Shown here piece after piece: positions 9,090 to 17,589 of a stretch of DNA of 54,126 nucleotides. Made by a program: the position numbers and the translations under genes. The DNA lies in assembly GCF_025821625.1 (NCBI RefSeq), contig NZ_JACKSH010000022.1, positions 1 through 54,126 on the forward strand. The letters are read 5' to 3'. Below the pieces are notes generated by a model. The model ran no database searches. It was not told the DNA's origin and worked only from the letters and a program-made list of their open reading frames with translations. The number at the start of each line of letters is the position of its first letter. The stretch's first letter is position 1. This stretch comes from Mycolicibacterium pyrenivorans (GTDB lineage Bacteria; Actinomycetota; Actinomycetes; Mycobacteriales; Mycobacteriaceae).

Positions 9090-10277
9090 TCAGCCGATCA
9101 CGGCGGGCATGGTGTCCCAGCCGCGCACTGTCGAGGTCCGCGACCGCCGCGCACCGGACATGTCGAGGTCCCATTCGGGCCAGCGCTTGAGTACCTCCTC
9201 GAGTGCCACCCGACCTTCCAAGCGGGCCAGTGGAGAACCGACACAGAAGTGCGCGCCGCGACCGAAGGTGAGGTGACCGCCCGGCTTTCGGTGGATGTCG
9301 AACCGATCAGGGTCGGCGAAATGGCGTTCATCGCGGTTTGCCGACGCCAGCATCAGCAGCAGGGGGCTCCCTGCGGGCACGACCGTCCCGTGGAAGGTGA
9401 CGTCGTCTGTGGCGACGTAGCGCGCCACGTGCGGGCCCGGGGGTTCATAGCGGAGCAGCTCCTCGATCGCTGCCGGAATCAGGGAATGGTCCTCGGCAAG
9501 TTCTCTGCGTTGGTCGGGGTGCTCGGCCAGCACCTTGCCCATCCACCCGAACAGGCGACCGGTGGTTTCGACGCCCGCGCCCGCGACGACTGCCAGGAAC
9601 ACGATGAGTTCCTGTTTGGTCAGCCGCCGCGTGGTGCCGGTCTCGTCTTCGAACTCCACGTTTAGCAGTTCGGTGATCAGGTCGTCGGACGGGTTCTTCT
9701 CCCGCCATTCGACATACTCGCCGAACATCTCCCCGGTGAAATAGCGGTCCTTGTCGATCGTCATCGGCTTGCCCGGCTTGTTGCGGAGCACCTGGTTGGC
9801 GTGTTCACGTACCGCGGGCTGTTCGGCGTCCGGAATTCCGGCGAGCATGCCGATCGTGCGCATGGGGAGCTCGGCCCCGAGATCCTGCACGAAGTCGAAG
9901 CGGTCGCCACCGACGAGCGGCTCGAGGCATGCGACGCAGAATGCCCGGATCTTGTCTTCGATCGCTCGCATCTTCTTCGGTGTGAACGCCCTGGAGACGA
10001 TCGCGCGATGAATGGTGTGCAGCGGCGGATCCTCGTTGATGAAGATTCCCGGAGGCATCACCGGATCTGCCATGACGACTTCGAGGATGTCGCCTCTGGC
10101 CGAGCTGAGCCGCGCCGTGTCCTTCAGCGCCCCGTCGACGTCCGCGTAGCGGCTCAGTCCCCAGAAGCCGTGCCGCTCGTTGTAGTAGACCGGGCACTCG
10201 TCGCGCAGCCGTCGATAGGTGGGGTACGGGTCGAGGTCGATGTCGAAGTCCCATGGGTCGTAGTAGAGCTCGCTCAA
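9090..10277 (-). CDS. Cytochrome P450 (paralogue of the 17.6 kb P450)
   Basis: This 395-aa soluble P450 would hydroxylate a hydrophobic substrate using O2 and electrons from a ferredoxin. The I-helix oxygen-activation motif is AGAGVETTGR, the K-helix ExxR is EELLR, and the heme loop is FGRGAHFCVG with Cys as axial ligand. It ends STVRGWDTMPAVIG, almost the same as the third P450 in the window, so the two are duplicates of one family. Translation probably begins at the TTG at 10277, with GAGGAG just upstream. A regulon A operator lies 43 bases upstream. Confidence 0.92.
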   Translation of the reverse strand: MSELYYDPWDFDIDLDPYPTYRRLRDECPVYYNERHGFWGLSRYADVDGALKDTARLSSARGDILEVVMADPVMPPGIFINEDPPLHTIHRAIVSRAFTPKKMRAIEDKIRAFCVACLEPLVGGDRFDFVQDLGAELPMRTIGMLAGIPDAEQPAVREHANQVLRNKPGKPMTIDKDRYFTGEMFGEYVEWREKNPSDDLITELLNVEFEDETGTTRRLTKQELIVFLAVVAGAGVETTGRLFGWMGKVLAEHPDQRRELAEDHSLIPAAIEELLRYEPPGPHVARYVATDDVTFHGTVVPAGSPLLLMLASANRDERHFADPDRFDIHRKPGGHLTFGRGAHFCVGSPLARLEGRVALEEVLKRWPEWDLDMSGARRSRTSTVRGWDTMPAVIG

Positions 10278-10319
10278 CGTCTCTCCTCGGCAGCGATCGG
10301 TGCGGCCGTACAGCGCCGC

Positions 10320-10337
10320 GCTATACGACCGTACAGG
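10320..10337. promoter_or_regulatory. Regulon A operator, P450 side
   Basis: GCTATACGACCGTACAGG matches the GCTRTAC-N4-GTAYAGC consensus with one change at the end. It is the half of the divergent region nearer to the P450 gene on the minus strand. Confidence 0.75.
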
Positions 10338-10394
10338 GAAGGGGCGGGGCGGGGCAACGCGGCCGTAGCCGTCTTGTGCCGGACCTCTGCATCA

Positions 10395-10412
10395 GCTATA
10401 CATCTGTACAGC
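10395..10412. promoter_or_regulatory. Regulon A operator, SDR-ferredoxin-P450 operon side
   Basis: GCTATACATCTGTACAGC matches the consensus at all fixed positions. It lies 35 bases upstream of the plus-strand operon that begins at 10448 and 57 bases from the previous operator, so each divergent promoter has its own site. Confidence 0.8.
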
Positions 10413-10447
10413 AGTTGATCCGGCAACGGCAGCAGAAGGATTGTGAT

Positions 10448-11191
10448 GTGACGCGAGTAGCAGTGGTCACCGGCGGCGGATCCGGCCTGGGGCGGTCGAT
10501 CTCCGCCGGGCTCGCCCGAGCAGGTCATCGTGTGGCCGTTCTGGACGTGAACGCCGACGCTGCCGAAAGCGTCGCCGACGAACTGCGAGCCGAGGGAGGA
10601 CACGCGGTCTCGGTCGGTGTCGACGTCTCGGATGAGGCATCCGTGGACGCGGCCTTCGATGCCGTCCGGCAGTCCTTGGGTCCGGTGGAGATCATCGTCA
10701 CCAGCGCGGCCATCGCCGGCTTCACCCGCTTCGAGAAGATCACCCTCGACGAGTGGAACCACTACCTCGCGGTCAATCTCACGGGCACGTTTCTGTGCCT
10801 GCGGGCCGCGCTGGCCGACATGATGGCGGCGCGGTGGGGACGAATCGTCACGATCTCCTCGGCCGCAGGCCAGCAGGGTGCGCCCGGGCAGGGGCACTAC
10901 TCGGCGACCAAAGGCGGCGTCATCGCCCTGACGAAGACGCTGGCGCGTGATTACGCGGCAAAGGGAATCACCGCGAACAGCGTCCCCCCCTTCGCCATCG
11001 ACTCGCCGATGCTCCAGGAGCAGCAACGCTCGGGAAGGCTGCCGCCGTCCGAGTACCTGACAAAAGCCATCCCCGCCGGACACCTCGGCACCGGAGAAGA
11101 CGTGGCCGCACTCTGCACGTTCCTCTGTTCGGACGCGGCGGGATACATCACCGGTCAGGTGATCGGCGTCAACGGCGGCGCGGTCGTGTGA
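10448..11191 (+). CDS. SDR family oxidoreductase
   Basis: This 247-aa classical SDR has VVTGGGSGLGRS for NAD(P) binding, Ser in TISSAAGQQG and the catalytic YSATK. It has TSAAIAG where NNAG is usual. The C-terminal GQVIGVNGGAVV is the common oligomer tail. The GTG at 10448 has GAAGGA seven bases upstream. It leads a five-gene operon of SDR, ferredoxin, P450, SDR and luciferase-like enzyme, so it probably oxidises an alcohol made by one of the P450s. The substrate cannot be read from the sequence. Confidence 0.87.
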   Translation: MTRVAVVTGGGSGLGRSISAGLARAGHRVAVLDVNADAAESVADELRAEGGHAVSVGVDVSDEASVDAAFDAVRQSLGPVEIIVTSAAIAGFTRFEKITLDEWNHYLAVNLTGTFLCLRAALADMMAARWGRIVTISSAAGQQGAPGQGHYSATKGGVIALTKTLARDYAAKGITANSVPPFAIDSPMLQEQQRSGRLPPSEYLTKAIPAGHLGTGEDVAALCTFLCSDAAGYITGQVIGVNGGAVV

Positions 11192-11238
11192 CTGTCGGAT
11201 CAATCATGCTGCCGGACAACAGATTGGTGGAGAAGCGA

Positions 11239-11445
11239 ATGCGGGTACAAGTGGAGAATTCTCGCTGCCAGGGCCATACCCTGTGCGCCATGATCGCGCC
11301 GGAGTCCTTCCGGCTCGACGATGTCGACGGTCATGCCCACGCGGTGACCGGTGATGTCGCAGCGCAGCACCGCCAGCAGGTCGCCGAGGCCGCCCGCTCG
11401 TGTCCAGAGCAGGCGATCGTCGTGACAGACGGTGCGGACACATGA
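11239..11445 (+). CDS. P450-associated [3Fe-4S]-type ferredoxin
   Basis: This 68-aa ferredoxin would feed electrons to the P450 that overlaps it. The cluster motif is CQGHTLC followed later by SCPEQAI: a C-x2-H-x2-C-xn-CP arrangement in which His replaces the second cysteine. Such non-cysteine residues are typical of mycobacterial ferredoxins encoded beside P450s and imply a 3Fe-4S or unusual 4Fe-4S cluster. I chose the ATG at 11239 because GGAG lies upstream. A GTG at 11188 overlapping the SDR stop would add 17 atypical residues. No ferredoxin reductase is encoded nearby. Confidence 0.88.
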   Translation: MRVQVENSRCQGHTLCAMIAPESFRLDDVDGHAHAVTGDVAAQHRQQVAEAARSCPEQAIVVTDGADT

Positions 11446-12773
11446 GCACCAGGTTTCAGTTCGATCGGCACAGCGCCGACTACCGTGAGACGTTTCTCGA
11501 CGTCACCCACGAGATGCACCGCAGATGTCCGCTCGCGTGGACCGACACCTACGGTGGGCATTGGGTGGCAGCCGGCAGCGAGCAGGTGTTCGAGGTCGCG
11601 CGTTGCCCACACGTCTCGAACGACCACGACGTGCACAACGAGCGTCGCGGCTACAAAGGAATCTCGATCCCGACGATGATCGAGACCGAAGGCTTTCGTG
11701 GCGGCATGTTGGAGATGGACGACCCGGACCACCGCCACTACCGGACTGCGCTCAATCCCTACCTGTCGCCCGCAGCGGTCAAGCGCTGGCAGCCGTTCGT
11801 CGATGAGATCGTCCGCGCCTGCATCGACGATCACATCGAATCGGGACGAATCGACTTCGTGGATGATCTCGCCAATGTGGTTCCGGCAGTGCTCACGCTC
11901 GCGATGCTCGGTGTCCCGCTGAACAAATGGGCGATGTACAACGAGCCGGCGCACGCGTCGGTGTACACCCCGCCGGATTCACCCGACGTCGAACGCGTGC
12001 GAGAGCTGTACCTGGCGATGGGGGTCGATCTGTTCACCAACCTCGTCGAGATTCGCGAGAATCCACGACCCGGAATCATCGACGCGCTCGCCAAGCTCCG
12101 CATCGACGGTGCGGCCCCGCCGGACATCGAACTGCTCGGCATGTTGAACCTGCTGATCGGCGGCGGCTTCGACACCACCACGGCGCTCACTGCGCACGCG
12201 CTGGAGTGGCTCTCCGAGAACCCCGACGAACGCGCGAGATTGAGCAGTCAGCGGGCCACGTTACTCAATGCGGCGACCGAGGAGTTTTTACGCTTCTTCA
12301 CACCCGCCCCAGGCGACGCCCGAACCATCTCGGCGGACATGACCGTGGGTGGCACCGTGCTGCGGGAGGGGCAGCGACTCTGGTTGTCGTGGGCGATGGC
12401 CAATCGCGACCCTGCCCTCTTCGCCGATCCCGACGACCTCGTCCTCGACCGGAAGGGAAACCGGCACTTCAGCTTCGGCCTCGGCGTGCACAGGTGCATC
12501 GGGTCGAACGCGGCGCGCACGGTGTTCAAGTCGATGGTCCTCGCGGTCCTCGATCGCATGCCCGACTACCGGTGCGTGCCCGAGGGTGCCGTGCACTATG
12601 AGAGCATCGGCATCATTCAGGGCATGCGTCATCTGCCTGCCACCTTCACCCCCGGCGAGAGGCTGGGGCCGGGGGTGGCCGCGACAGTGGAGAAGCTCCA
12701 ACGAATCTGTGACGAACAAGGCCTGGCACGGCCGATCACGGAACTGAAATCGGCCGCCGAAATTCCCGAATAA
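11442..12773 (+). CDS. Cytochrome P450, second type
   Basis: This 443-aa P450 comes from a different subfamily than its two neighbours. It has the I-helix GGGFDTTTA, the K-helix EFLR and the heme loop FSFGLGVHRCIG. Its C-terminus runs about 45 residues past the usual core end (TPGERLGPGV onward). The ATG at 11442 overlaps the ferredoxin stop by four bases, a strong sign of translational coupling and a matched redox pair. The likely role is substrate hydroxylation; the substrate is unknown. Confidence 0.92.
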   Translation: MSTRFQFDRHSADYRETFLDVTHEMHRRCPLAWTDTYGGHWVAAGSEQVFEVARCPHVSNDHDVHNERRGYKGISIPTMIETEGFRGGMLEMDDPDHRHYRTALNPYLSPAAVKRWQPFVDEIVRACIDDHIESGRIDFVDDLANVVPAVLTLAMLGVPLNKWAMYNEPAHASVYTPPDSPDVERVRELYLAMGVDLFTNLVEIRENPRPGIIDALAKLRIDGAAPPDIELLGMLNLLIGGGFDTTTALTAHALEWLSENPDERARLSSQRATLLNAATEEFLRFFTPAPGDARTISADMTVGGTVLREGQRLWLSWAMANRDPALFADPDDLVLDRKGNRHFSFGLGVHRCIGSNAARTVFKSMVLAVLDRMPDYRCVPEGAVHYESIGIIQGMRHLPATFTPGERLGPGVAATVEKLQRICDEQGLARPITELKSAAEIPE

Positions 12774-12816
12774 ATCGCGGCAACAGAGTGATTCACCGGA
12801 TGTGAGGAGACGAGCA

Positions 12817-13680
12817 GTGTCGAGCAGCAGGCCGGTCGCGGTGGTCACCGGGGGCAGTAGAGGCGCCGGAGCCGGGATCGCGCACGCCCTCGGCAGCCAC
12901 GGCTGCACGGTGTACGTGACCGGTCGCAGCGAGAAGCCCGGTGACTCGCCGATACGGGGCACGATCGGGGAGACCGCCGAACTTGTGACCGCCGCCGGCG
13001 GGCGGGGCATCGCGGTGCGGGTGGATCATGGGGATGACGATCAGGTGAAGGCGCTGTTCGAGCAGATCGGCCGGGAGCAGGGCCGCATCGACATCCTCGT
13101 CAACAACGCCGCGATCATCCGCGACGAGATGATGGGCCGGACGAAGTTCTGGGAAGAGCCCCTCAACGTGATCGACACGCTCGACGTGGGGTTGCGCAGC
13201 AGCTATGTCGCCACCGTCTATGCGGCGCCGCTGATGATTCCGCAGCACCGGGGGCTCGTCGCCTTCACGTCGTCGTCGGGGGCGGCCCACTATGCCTTCG
13301 GCCCGGCCTACGGCGTGCCAAAGGCCGGTGCGGACAAGATGGCCGCCGACATGGCGTTCGACTTCAAAGACGAAGGGATCGCCGCTGTTTCGATCTGGAT
13401 GGGCTCCCTGTTGACCGACCGGGTGCGCGCGATCATCGCAGGCAATCCCGGCAAGTTCGCCCACATCCTCGACAGCGCGGAGACGCCCGAATTGACCGGG
13501 CATGTCATCTGGGCGCTGTACAACGACCCCGACCTGATGTCCGTCAGCGGCCAGACGTTGATCGGTGCCGAACTCGCGGTGAAGTACGGCATCAAGGACG
13601 AGGATGGTCGTCAGCCGCCCTCCTACCGGGACCTGTTCGATGTACATCCGCAGCGGCAGTTCTCTCATGTGATGAGGTAA
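12817..13680 (+). CDS. SDR family oxidoreductase
   Basis: This 287-aa SDR has VVTGGSRGAGAGIA for cofactor binding, ILVNNAAII, Ser in FTSSSGAAH and the catalytic YGVPK. The stretch TGRSEKPGDSPIRGTIGETAE after the second strand fits the branch annotated as dehydrogenase/reductase SDR1-like. The GTG at 12817 is preceded by GAGGAG with seven bases of spacing; an ATG-like codon at 12802 is less well placed. It is the fourth gene of the P450 operon. Confidence 0.85.
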   Translation: MSSSRPVAVVTGGSRGAGAGIAHALGSHGCTVYVTGRSEKPGDSPIRGTIGETAELVTAAGGRGIAVRVDHGDDDQVKALFEQIGREQGRIDILVNNAAIIRDEMMGRTKFWEEPLNVIDTLDVGLRSSYVATVYAAPLMIPQHRGLVAFTSSSGAAHYAFGPAYGVPKAGADKMAADMAFDFKDEGIAAVSIWMGSLLTDRVRAIIAGNPGKFAHILDSAETPELTGHVIWALYNDPDLMSVSGQTLIGAELAVKYGIKDEDGRQPPSYRDLFDVHPQRQFSHVMR

Positions 13681-13685
13681 GGGAT

Positions 13686-14615
13686 ATGCGGATCGGATTG
13701 ACCGGAGGCGGTTCATCGGTCGATCGAATCGTCGAGCAGGCGCAGCGGGCCGAGGCGGAGGGGTTCTCGGCACTGTGGTACGCGAGCTCTGTGGCCGGTG
13801 ACCCGCTGGTCGCGATGGCGATCGCCGGCCGGGCCACCACGTCGATCGAGTTGGGCACCGCGGTTCTTCAGACCTATCCCTGCCATCCGCTGCTGCAGGC
13901 GAATCGTGTTGCCGCCGCAGCGAATGCGATGGGGCGGCCCGGTCTCACGCTGGGGCTGGGGCCGTCGCACGAGCCGGTCGTGCGAGGGGTGCTGGGTCTG
14001 TCCTACGCGCATCCTGGCCGTAATACCCGGGAGTACCTGCGCATCATCAGCGGCCTGCTGGGTGGCGCGGACGTCGACGTTGACGGGGTCGACTGGAGTG
14101 TGCACAGCTCGGGACGGATGGTGGCGCTGGATCATCCGGTCCCGCTGTTGTTGTCGGCGCTGTCGCCGCGCATGCTGCGGATCGCGGCACAGTTTGCCGA
14201 CGGCGTGGTGTTGTGGATGGCGTCCGCGACGGCGATCGCGACGAGCATCGGTCCGGTACTCCGAGATGCCGCAGCCGCCCACGGCACACCTTCTCTGCGC
14301 GTCGTCGCAGGGCTGCCGATCGCAGTTCACGACGACACCGCCGAAGCCAGGAACGCGGTGGCCGCGATGTCCTCGGCCTACGCGGGAATGACCAATTACC
14401 AGCGCATCATCGAGGTGGGTGGCGGCAACAGTGCTGCCGACGTGGCGATCGTCGGCGGCGAGACGGCGGTGCTGGAACAGCTGCGCGACCTGATCACCGC
14501 CGGCGCGACCGATGTGTGGGCCCAACCGATCGCGGTGGGGACGGACCGAGCGCAGCGGGCAGCGTCGCTGCAACGCACTCGGGGCTTCCTCGGGGAGCTG
14601 GCGCGGGAACGCTAG
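13686..14615 (+). CDS. Luciferase-like (probably F420-dependent) oxidoreductase
   Basis: This 309-aa protein has the bacterial-luciferase TIM-barrel fold. It opens MRIGLTGGG, continues with SIELGTAVLQTYPCHPL at the second conserved strand, and has the GLGPSH segment that contacts the deazaflavin. In mycobacteria most such single-subunit proteins use F420, so a hydride transfer on a ketone, alcohol or enone is likely. It follows the SDR by five bases and ends the operon, three bases from the convergent nitroreductase gene. FMN use cannot be excluded. Confidence 0.82.
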   Translation: MRIGLTGGGSSVDRIVEQAQRAEAEGFSALWYASSVAGDPLVAMAIAGRATTSIELGTAVLQTYPCHPLLQANRVAAAANAMGRPGLTLGLGPSHEPVVRGVLGLSYAHPGRNTREYLRIISGLLGGADVDVDGVDWSVHSSGRMVALDHPVPLLLSALSPRMLRIAAQFADGVVLWMASATAIATSIGPVLRDAAAAHGTPSLRVVAGLPIAVHDDTAEARNAVAAMSSAYAGMTNYQRIIEVGGGNSAADVAIVGGETAVLEQLRDLITAGATDVWAQPIAVGTDRAQRAASLQRTRGFLGELARER

Positions 14616-14618
14616 CGG

Positions 14619-15311
14619 TTACCTCTTCTGAGGTCGGGCGCCGCGGCCGTAGGCGATGTCGGCATGCTCGGGGTCCCACCGGTTGCGGAACACCACATCG
14701 GATGTGGGGCGCCGGCGCACCGGGCCGTGATGGCCGCGCGGCCAGCCGACGACGATGTGCCCGGCCAGGAACCACTCGTCCGGGATGCCGACCGCGTCAC
14801 GGAGCACCTTCTCCCCGCTGTAAGACGCCCAGCTGGTGAAGCACGCCCCCAGCCCCTGGGCGCGCGCGGCGAGATGGAAGTTCTGCATAGCGGGGTAGAT
14901 CGACCCGGCCTGCAGGAACTCGGAGGCGAATTCGTTGCGGAACGCGGTGAACAGGACGGAGGTGAAGTCACCTGCGCGATCGTGCAACTCGTAGGTGGCG
15001 CGATTGTTGCGCGCGGCGCGGCCGTGATCATCGGCCGCGGGCCGGGTCATCCCGTAAATCGACTCGATGGTCTCCAGCGCCGTCCTGGCGGCGGTGGCGA
15101 CTGCGGCGCGCTGCTCGGGTGCGTCGAGGACGATGAAACGCCAGAGCTGGGCGTTCGCGCCGTTCGGTGCCCAGGTAGCTGCCTGCAGGCAGCGCTCGAG
15201 TGTCTCGTCGTCGACGGGTTCGTCGGTGAATCGACGGATCGATCGGGCGGTGGACAGGACTTCCCAGACATCGTTGGTCGGCTGCGCCATGTCAATTGGT
15301 GTACTCGACAT
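14619..15311 (-). CDS. Nitroreductase-family FMN oxidoreductase
   Basis: This 230-aa protein of the nitroreductase fold has the FMN-phosphate-binding ARSIRRFTDEPVD near the N-terminus, ATWAPNGANAQLWRF and a C-terminal segment GACFTSW. Members reduce nitro groups, quinones or enones, or act in thiol and enoyl chemistry. The operator upstream links it to the surrounding catabolic genes, which suggests an ene-reductase-like step, but that is inference. The ATG at 15311 has no clear ribosome-binding site. Confidence 0.82.
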   Translation of the reverse strand: MSSTPIDMAQPTNDVWEVLSTARSIRRFTDEPVDDETLERCLQAATWAPNGANAQLWRFIVLDAPEQRAAVATAARTALETIESIYGMTRPAADDHGRAARNNRATYELHDRAGDFTSVLFTAFRNEFASEFLQAGSIYPAMQNFHLAARAQGLGACFTSWASYSGEKVLRDAVGIPDEWFLAGHIVVGWPRGHHGPVRRRPTSDVVFRNRWDPEHADIAYGRGARPQKR

Positions 15312-15361
15312 GCGCTGATATGTCGACTATTTCGGGGCAAATCTTGTGCGCGGTGCGCAAT

Positions 15362-15379
15362 GCTGTACAGTCGTACGGC
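15362..15379. promoter_or_regulatory. Regulon A operator between nitroreductase and SDR
   Basis: GCTGTACAGTCGTACGGC matches the consensus except for one base in the right arm. It is the only such site in the 106-base divergent region, so it may serve both the nitroreductase and the SDR-VOC unit. Confidence 0.75.
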
Positions 15380-15417
15380 AACAGGGCTGTGACGACTGTG
15401 GATAGGAAGTGGTGTCT

Positions 15418-16188
15418 GTGAGCGACAGGTTCTCGATGCAGGGGCGCGTTGCCATGATCACCGGCGGTGGCACCGGAATCGGGCGGGCATCGGCACTCGT
15501 CCTGGCAGAGCGGGGGGCTGACGTCGTGCTCGCCGGGCGGCGGGCCGAGCCGCTCAAATCCACCGTGGCCGAGATCGAGGCGCTCGGCCGTCGCGCGATC
15601 GCGGTGCCGACGGACGTGACCCAGTCAGATCAGTGCCAGGCCCTCGTCGATGCCGCGCTGGCCGAGTTCGGCCGAATCGACGTCCTGCTCAACAACGCAG
15701 GGGGCGGCGAGACCAAGGCCATCATGAAGTGGACCGATGAAGAGTGGCACCAGGTCCTGGACCTCAACCTGTCCAGCGCGTGGTACTTGTCGCGAGCGGC
15801 CGCCAAACCGATGATCGCGCAGGGCAAGGGTGCGATCGTCAACATCTCCTCCGGTGCCAGCCTGCTGGCCATGCCGCAGGCGGCGGCGTACGGTGCGGCC
15901 AAAGCCGGCCTCAACAATCTGACGGGGTCGATGGCGGCAGCCTGGACCCGGAAGGGTGTCAGGGTCAACTGCATCGCGTGTGGCGCCATCCGCACTCCCG
16001 GCCTCGAGGAGGAAGCACAGCGGGGCGGGTACGACATCGACATGATCGGCCAGACCAACGGAGCGGGCCGGATCGCCGACCCGGACGAGATCGGCTACGG
16101 CGTGCTGTTCTTCGCCTCCGACGCATCCAGCTACTGCTCCGGCCAAACCCTGTACATGCACGGTGCACCCGGTCCGGCGGGAGTCTGA
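15418..16188 (+). CDS. SDR family oxidoreductase
   Basis: This SDR of about 256 aa has MITGGGTGIGRA, VLLNNAGGG, Ser in NISSGAS and the catalytic YGAAK, with a tail GQTLYMHGAPG that lacks the common DGG. Three GTG codons (15409, 15412, 15418) are possible starts. The AGGAAG at 15404-15409 is best spaced for the one at 15418. A VOC gene follows after a single base, so the two are coupled. Confidence 0.85.
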   Translation: MSDRFSMQGRVAMITGGGTGIGRASALVLAERGADVVLAGRRAEPLKSTVAEIEALGRRAIAVPTDVTQSDQCQALVDAALAEFGRIDVLLNNAGGGETKAIMKWTDEEWHQVLDLNLSSAWYLSRAAAKPMIAQGKGAIVNISSGASLLAMPQAAAYGAAKAGLNNLTGSMAAAWTRKGVRVNCIACGAIRTPGLEEEAQRGGYDIDMIGQTNGAGRIADPDEIGYGVLFFASDASSYCSGQTLYMHGAPGPAGV

Positions 16189-16189
16189 G

Positions 16190-16618
16190 GTGAGCGTCAG
16201 TCACGTCGGGCTTCGCGTCCGCGACTTGGAGACCTCGCAGCGCTTCTACGAGGCGCTCGGGTTCACCGAGGCCAAGCGGATGACCGTTCCCGACAAACTC
16301 GCCATGGGGCTGCTCGGTCTGGAGCCGCCCATCGGATTCGAGGCCGTCTACCTACGCAACGACGGTTTCGTGCTGCAGCTACTCACGTTCTCCGGACACC
16401 CGGCCCCAGACGCGCCGGACGGCTCGATGGTCGATGCCGGCCTCACGCACCTGTCGATCGCCGTCGACGATATGGCCGCGGCGCAGGAGGCGGCCAGCGC
16501 CGCGGGTGGGTCCGTCGTGGCAGACCCGGGCGGGGGATATGCCTGCATGCTCCGCGACCCCGAGGGTCAGCTCATCGAGCTGGTCCACTCGAGTGTCCGG
16601 CCCGTGCCACCGGCCTGA
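16190..16618 (+). CDS. VOC-family (glyoxalase-like) protein
   Basis: This 142-aa protein has two beta-alpha-beta-beta-beta units typical of glyoxalase I, methylmalonyl-CoA epimerase and extradiol dioxygenases. Candidate metal ligands are His in SHVGLRV, His in THLSIAV and Glu in QLIELV; the fourth position is a Gln (VLQLL). It could be an epimerase or isomerase acting on the product of the coupled SDR. GGGAG lies upstream of the GTG at 16190. The exact reaction is unknown. Confidence 0.78.
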   Translation: MSVSHVGLRVRDLETSQRFYEALGFTEAKRMTVPDKLAMGLLGLEPPIGFEAVYLRNDGFVLQLLTFSGHPAPDAPDGSMVDAGLTHLSIAVDDMAAAQEAASAAGGSVVADPGGGYACMLRDPEGQLIELVHSSVRPVPPA

Positions 16619-16652
16619 ATCGGGTTGCGCCAGTGGTTGTTTCGCAGTGCGG

Positions 16653-17504
16653 TCAGTCGAGCTCATCGACCATCTCTGCGTACCTGTCGAGGAACGACAG
16701 CGTCGTCGACGCATCGCTGCCGCCGCGACGGCCGCCGCCCAGCACGACGCGGTTGAAGCCGAGGCCCCGGTAGCGAGCCAGCCGCTCGAGTTCGGGGTCG
16801 CCCCACGCCATGATCGTCAGGTCCAAGGCCTCCGGATCGCGGTCGGCCTCTTCTGCCCCGCGGCGGAAGTCGGCCAGTGCGCTCGCCACGTCCCTGAATG
16901 CCGCGTCGCCGGGTAGCCAGCCATCGGCCCAGGCCATGCAGTCGCGGGTCGCCTTGGGTCCCGTGGCCGCGGCCAGCAGCGGTGGATGCGGTCGCTGAAC
17001 CGGCTTCGGGTTCGACCACACAGGACCGAAGTCGTAGAACTCGCCGTGGTGTTCGGGTTCGTCCTCGGTCCACAGGGAGCCCAGTGCTGCGACCATGTCG
17101 CGGAGCGCCCGGTAACGATCGCTCCAGGCCACCGAACCCGACACCTCGAGTTCGGCACGGAACCCGACACCCACCCCGAGCAGCAGACGTCCTCCGCTCA
17201 TCTGATCGAGCGTCGCGACTTCCTTTGCAAAGGTGAACAACTCGCGCTCGAGCGGCAACGCGACGGCCGTGCCGAGGCGGAGGTCGGTGGTGGCCGCAGC
17301 CGCCGACAACAACGACAGGAACGGGTCCCACATCTGCTTTTGTGCCGTGAGCAGGCTCGGGTGGAACTGGTCTGCGGCGGCCACCGGTATCTGCGGGTGC
17401 TCTCCGACCCACAGTGACTCGAATCGCCGCGATTCCAGTTCCGGACCCAGCAGGCCGGGGGCGAGGTCGCGAGGCGTGTTCATCGAGACGAAGCCGAGAT
17501 CCAT
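16653..17504 (-). CDS. Luciferase-like oxidoreductase, probably F420-dependent
   Basis: This 283-aa member of the luciferase-like family has MDLGFVSM at the first strand, SLWVGEHPQIP, LRLGTAVALPLERE and GGRLLLGVGVGF, all standard for the F420-linked group. The C-terminal VVLGGGRRGG is in the usual phosphate-binding area. AAGGAG stands just before the ATG at 17504; the open frame extends upstream but would read through the operator. It is divergent from the third P450. Confidence 0.83.
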   Translation of the reverse strand: MDLGFVSMNTPRDLAPGLLGPELESRRFESLWVGEHPQIPVAAADQFHPSLLTAQKQMWDPFLSLLSAAAATTDLRLGTAVALPLERELFTFAKEVATLDQMSGGRLLLGVGVGFRAELEVSGSVAWSDRYRALRDMVAALGSLWTEDEPEHHGEFYDFGPVWSNPKPVQRPHPPLLAAATGPKATRDCMAWADGWLPGDAAFRDVASALADFRRGAEEADRDPEALDLTIMAWGDPELERLARYRGLGFNRVVLGGGRRGGSDASTTLSFLDRYAEMVDELD

Positions 17505-17532
17505 CGACACTCCTTTTGGTGATGCGCAGCGT

Positions 17533-17550
17533 GCTGTACGATCGTACTGC
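17533..17550. promoter_or_regulatory. Regulon A operator between luciferase-like gene and P450
   Basis: GCTGTACGATCGTACTGC matches the consensus with one change in the right arm. It sits in the 85-base divergent region, 28 bases from the minus-strand start and 39 from the plus-strand start. Confidence 0.78.
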
Positions 17551-17589
17551 ATCGCGGAATCTGCGACGGCACAGGGCGTAAGGAGCACC

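Noticed and set aside
10320..10412. Paired regulon A palindromes as ends of a mobile element
   Set aside because: The same 57-base spacing recurs at 20181-20273, but both pairs lie between divergent genes; there is no transposase or target duplication, and the half-sites are symmetric like a repressor site.
11188..11238. Upstream GTG start for the ferredoxin
   Set aside because: The added 17 residues do not fit the compact ferredoxin fold, and a GGAG ribosome-binding site supports the ATG at 11239.
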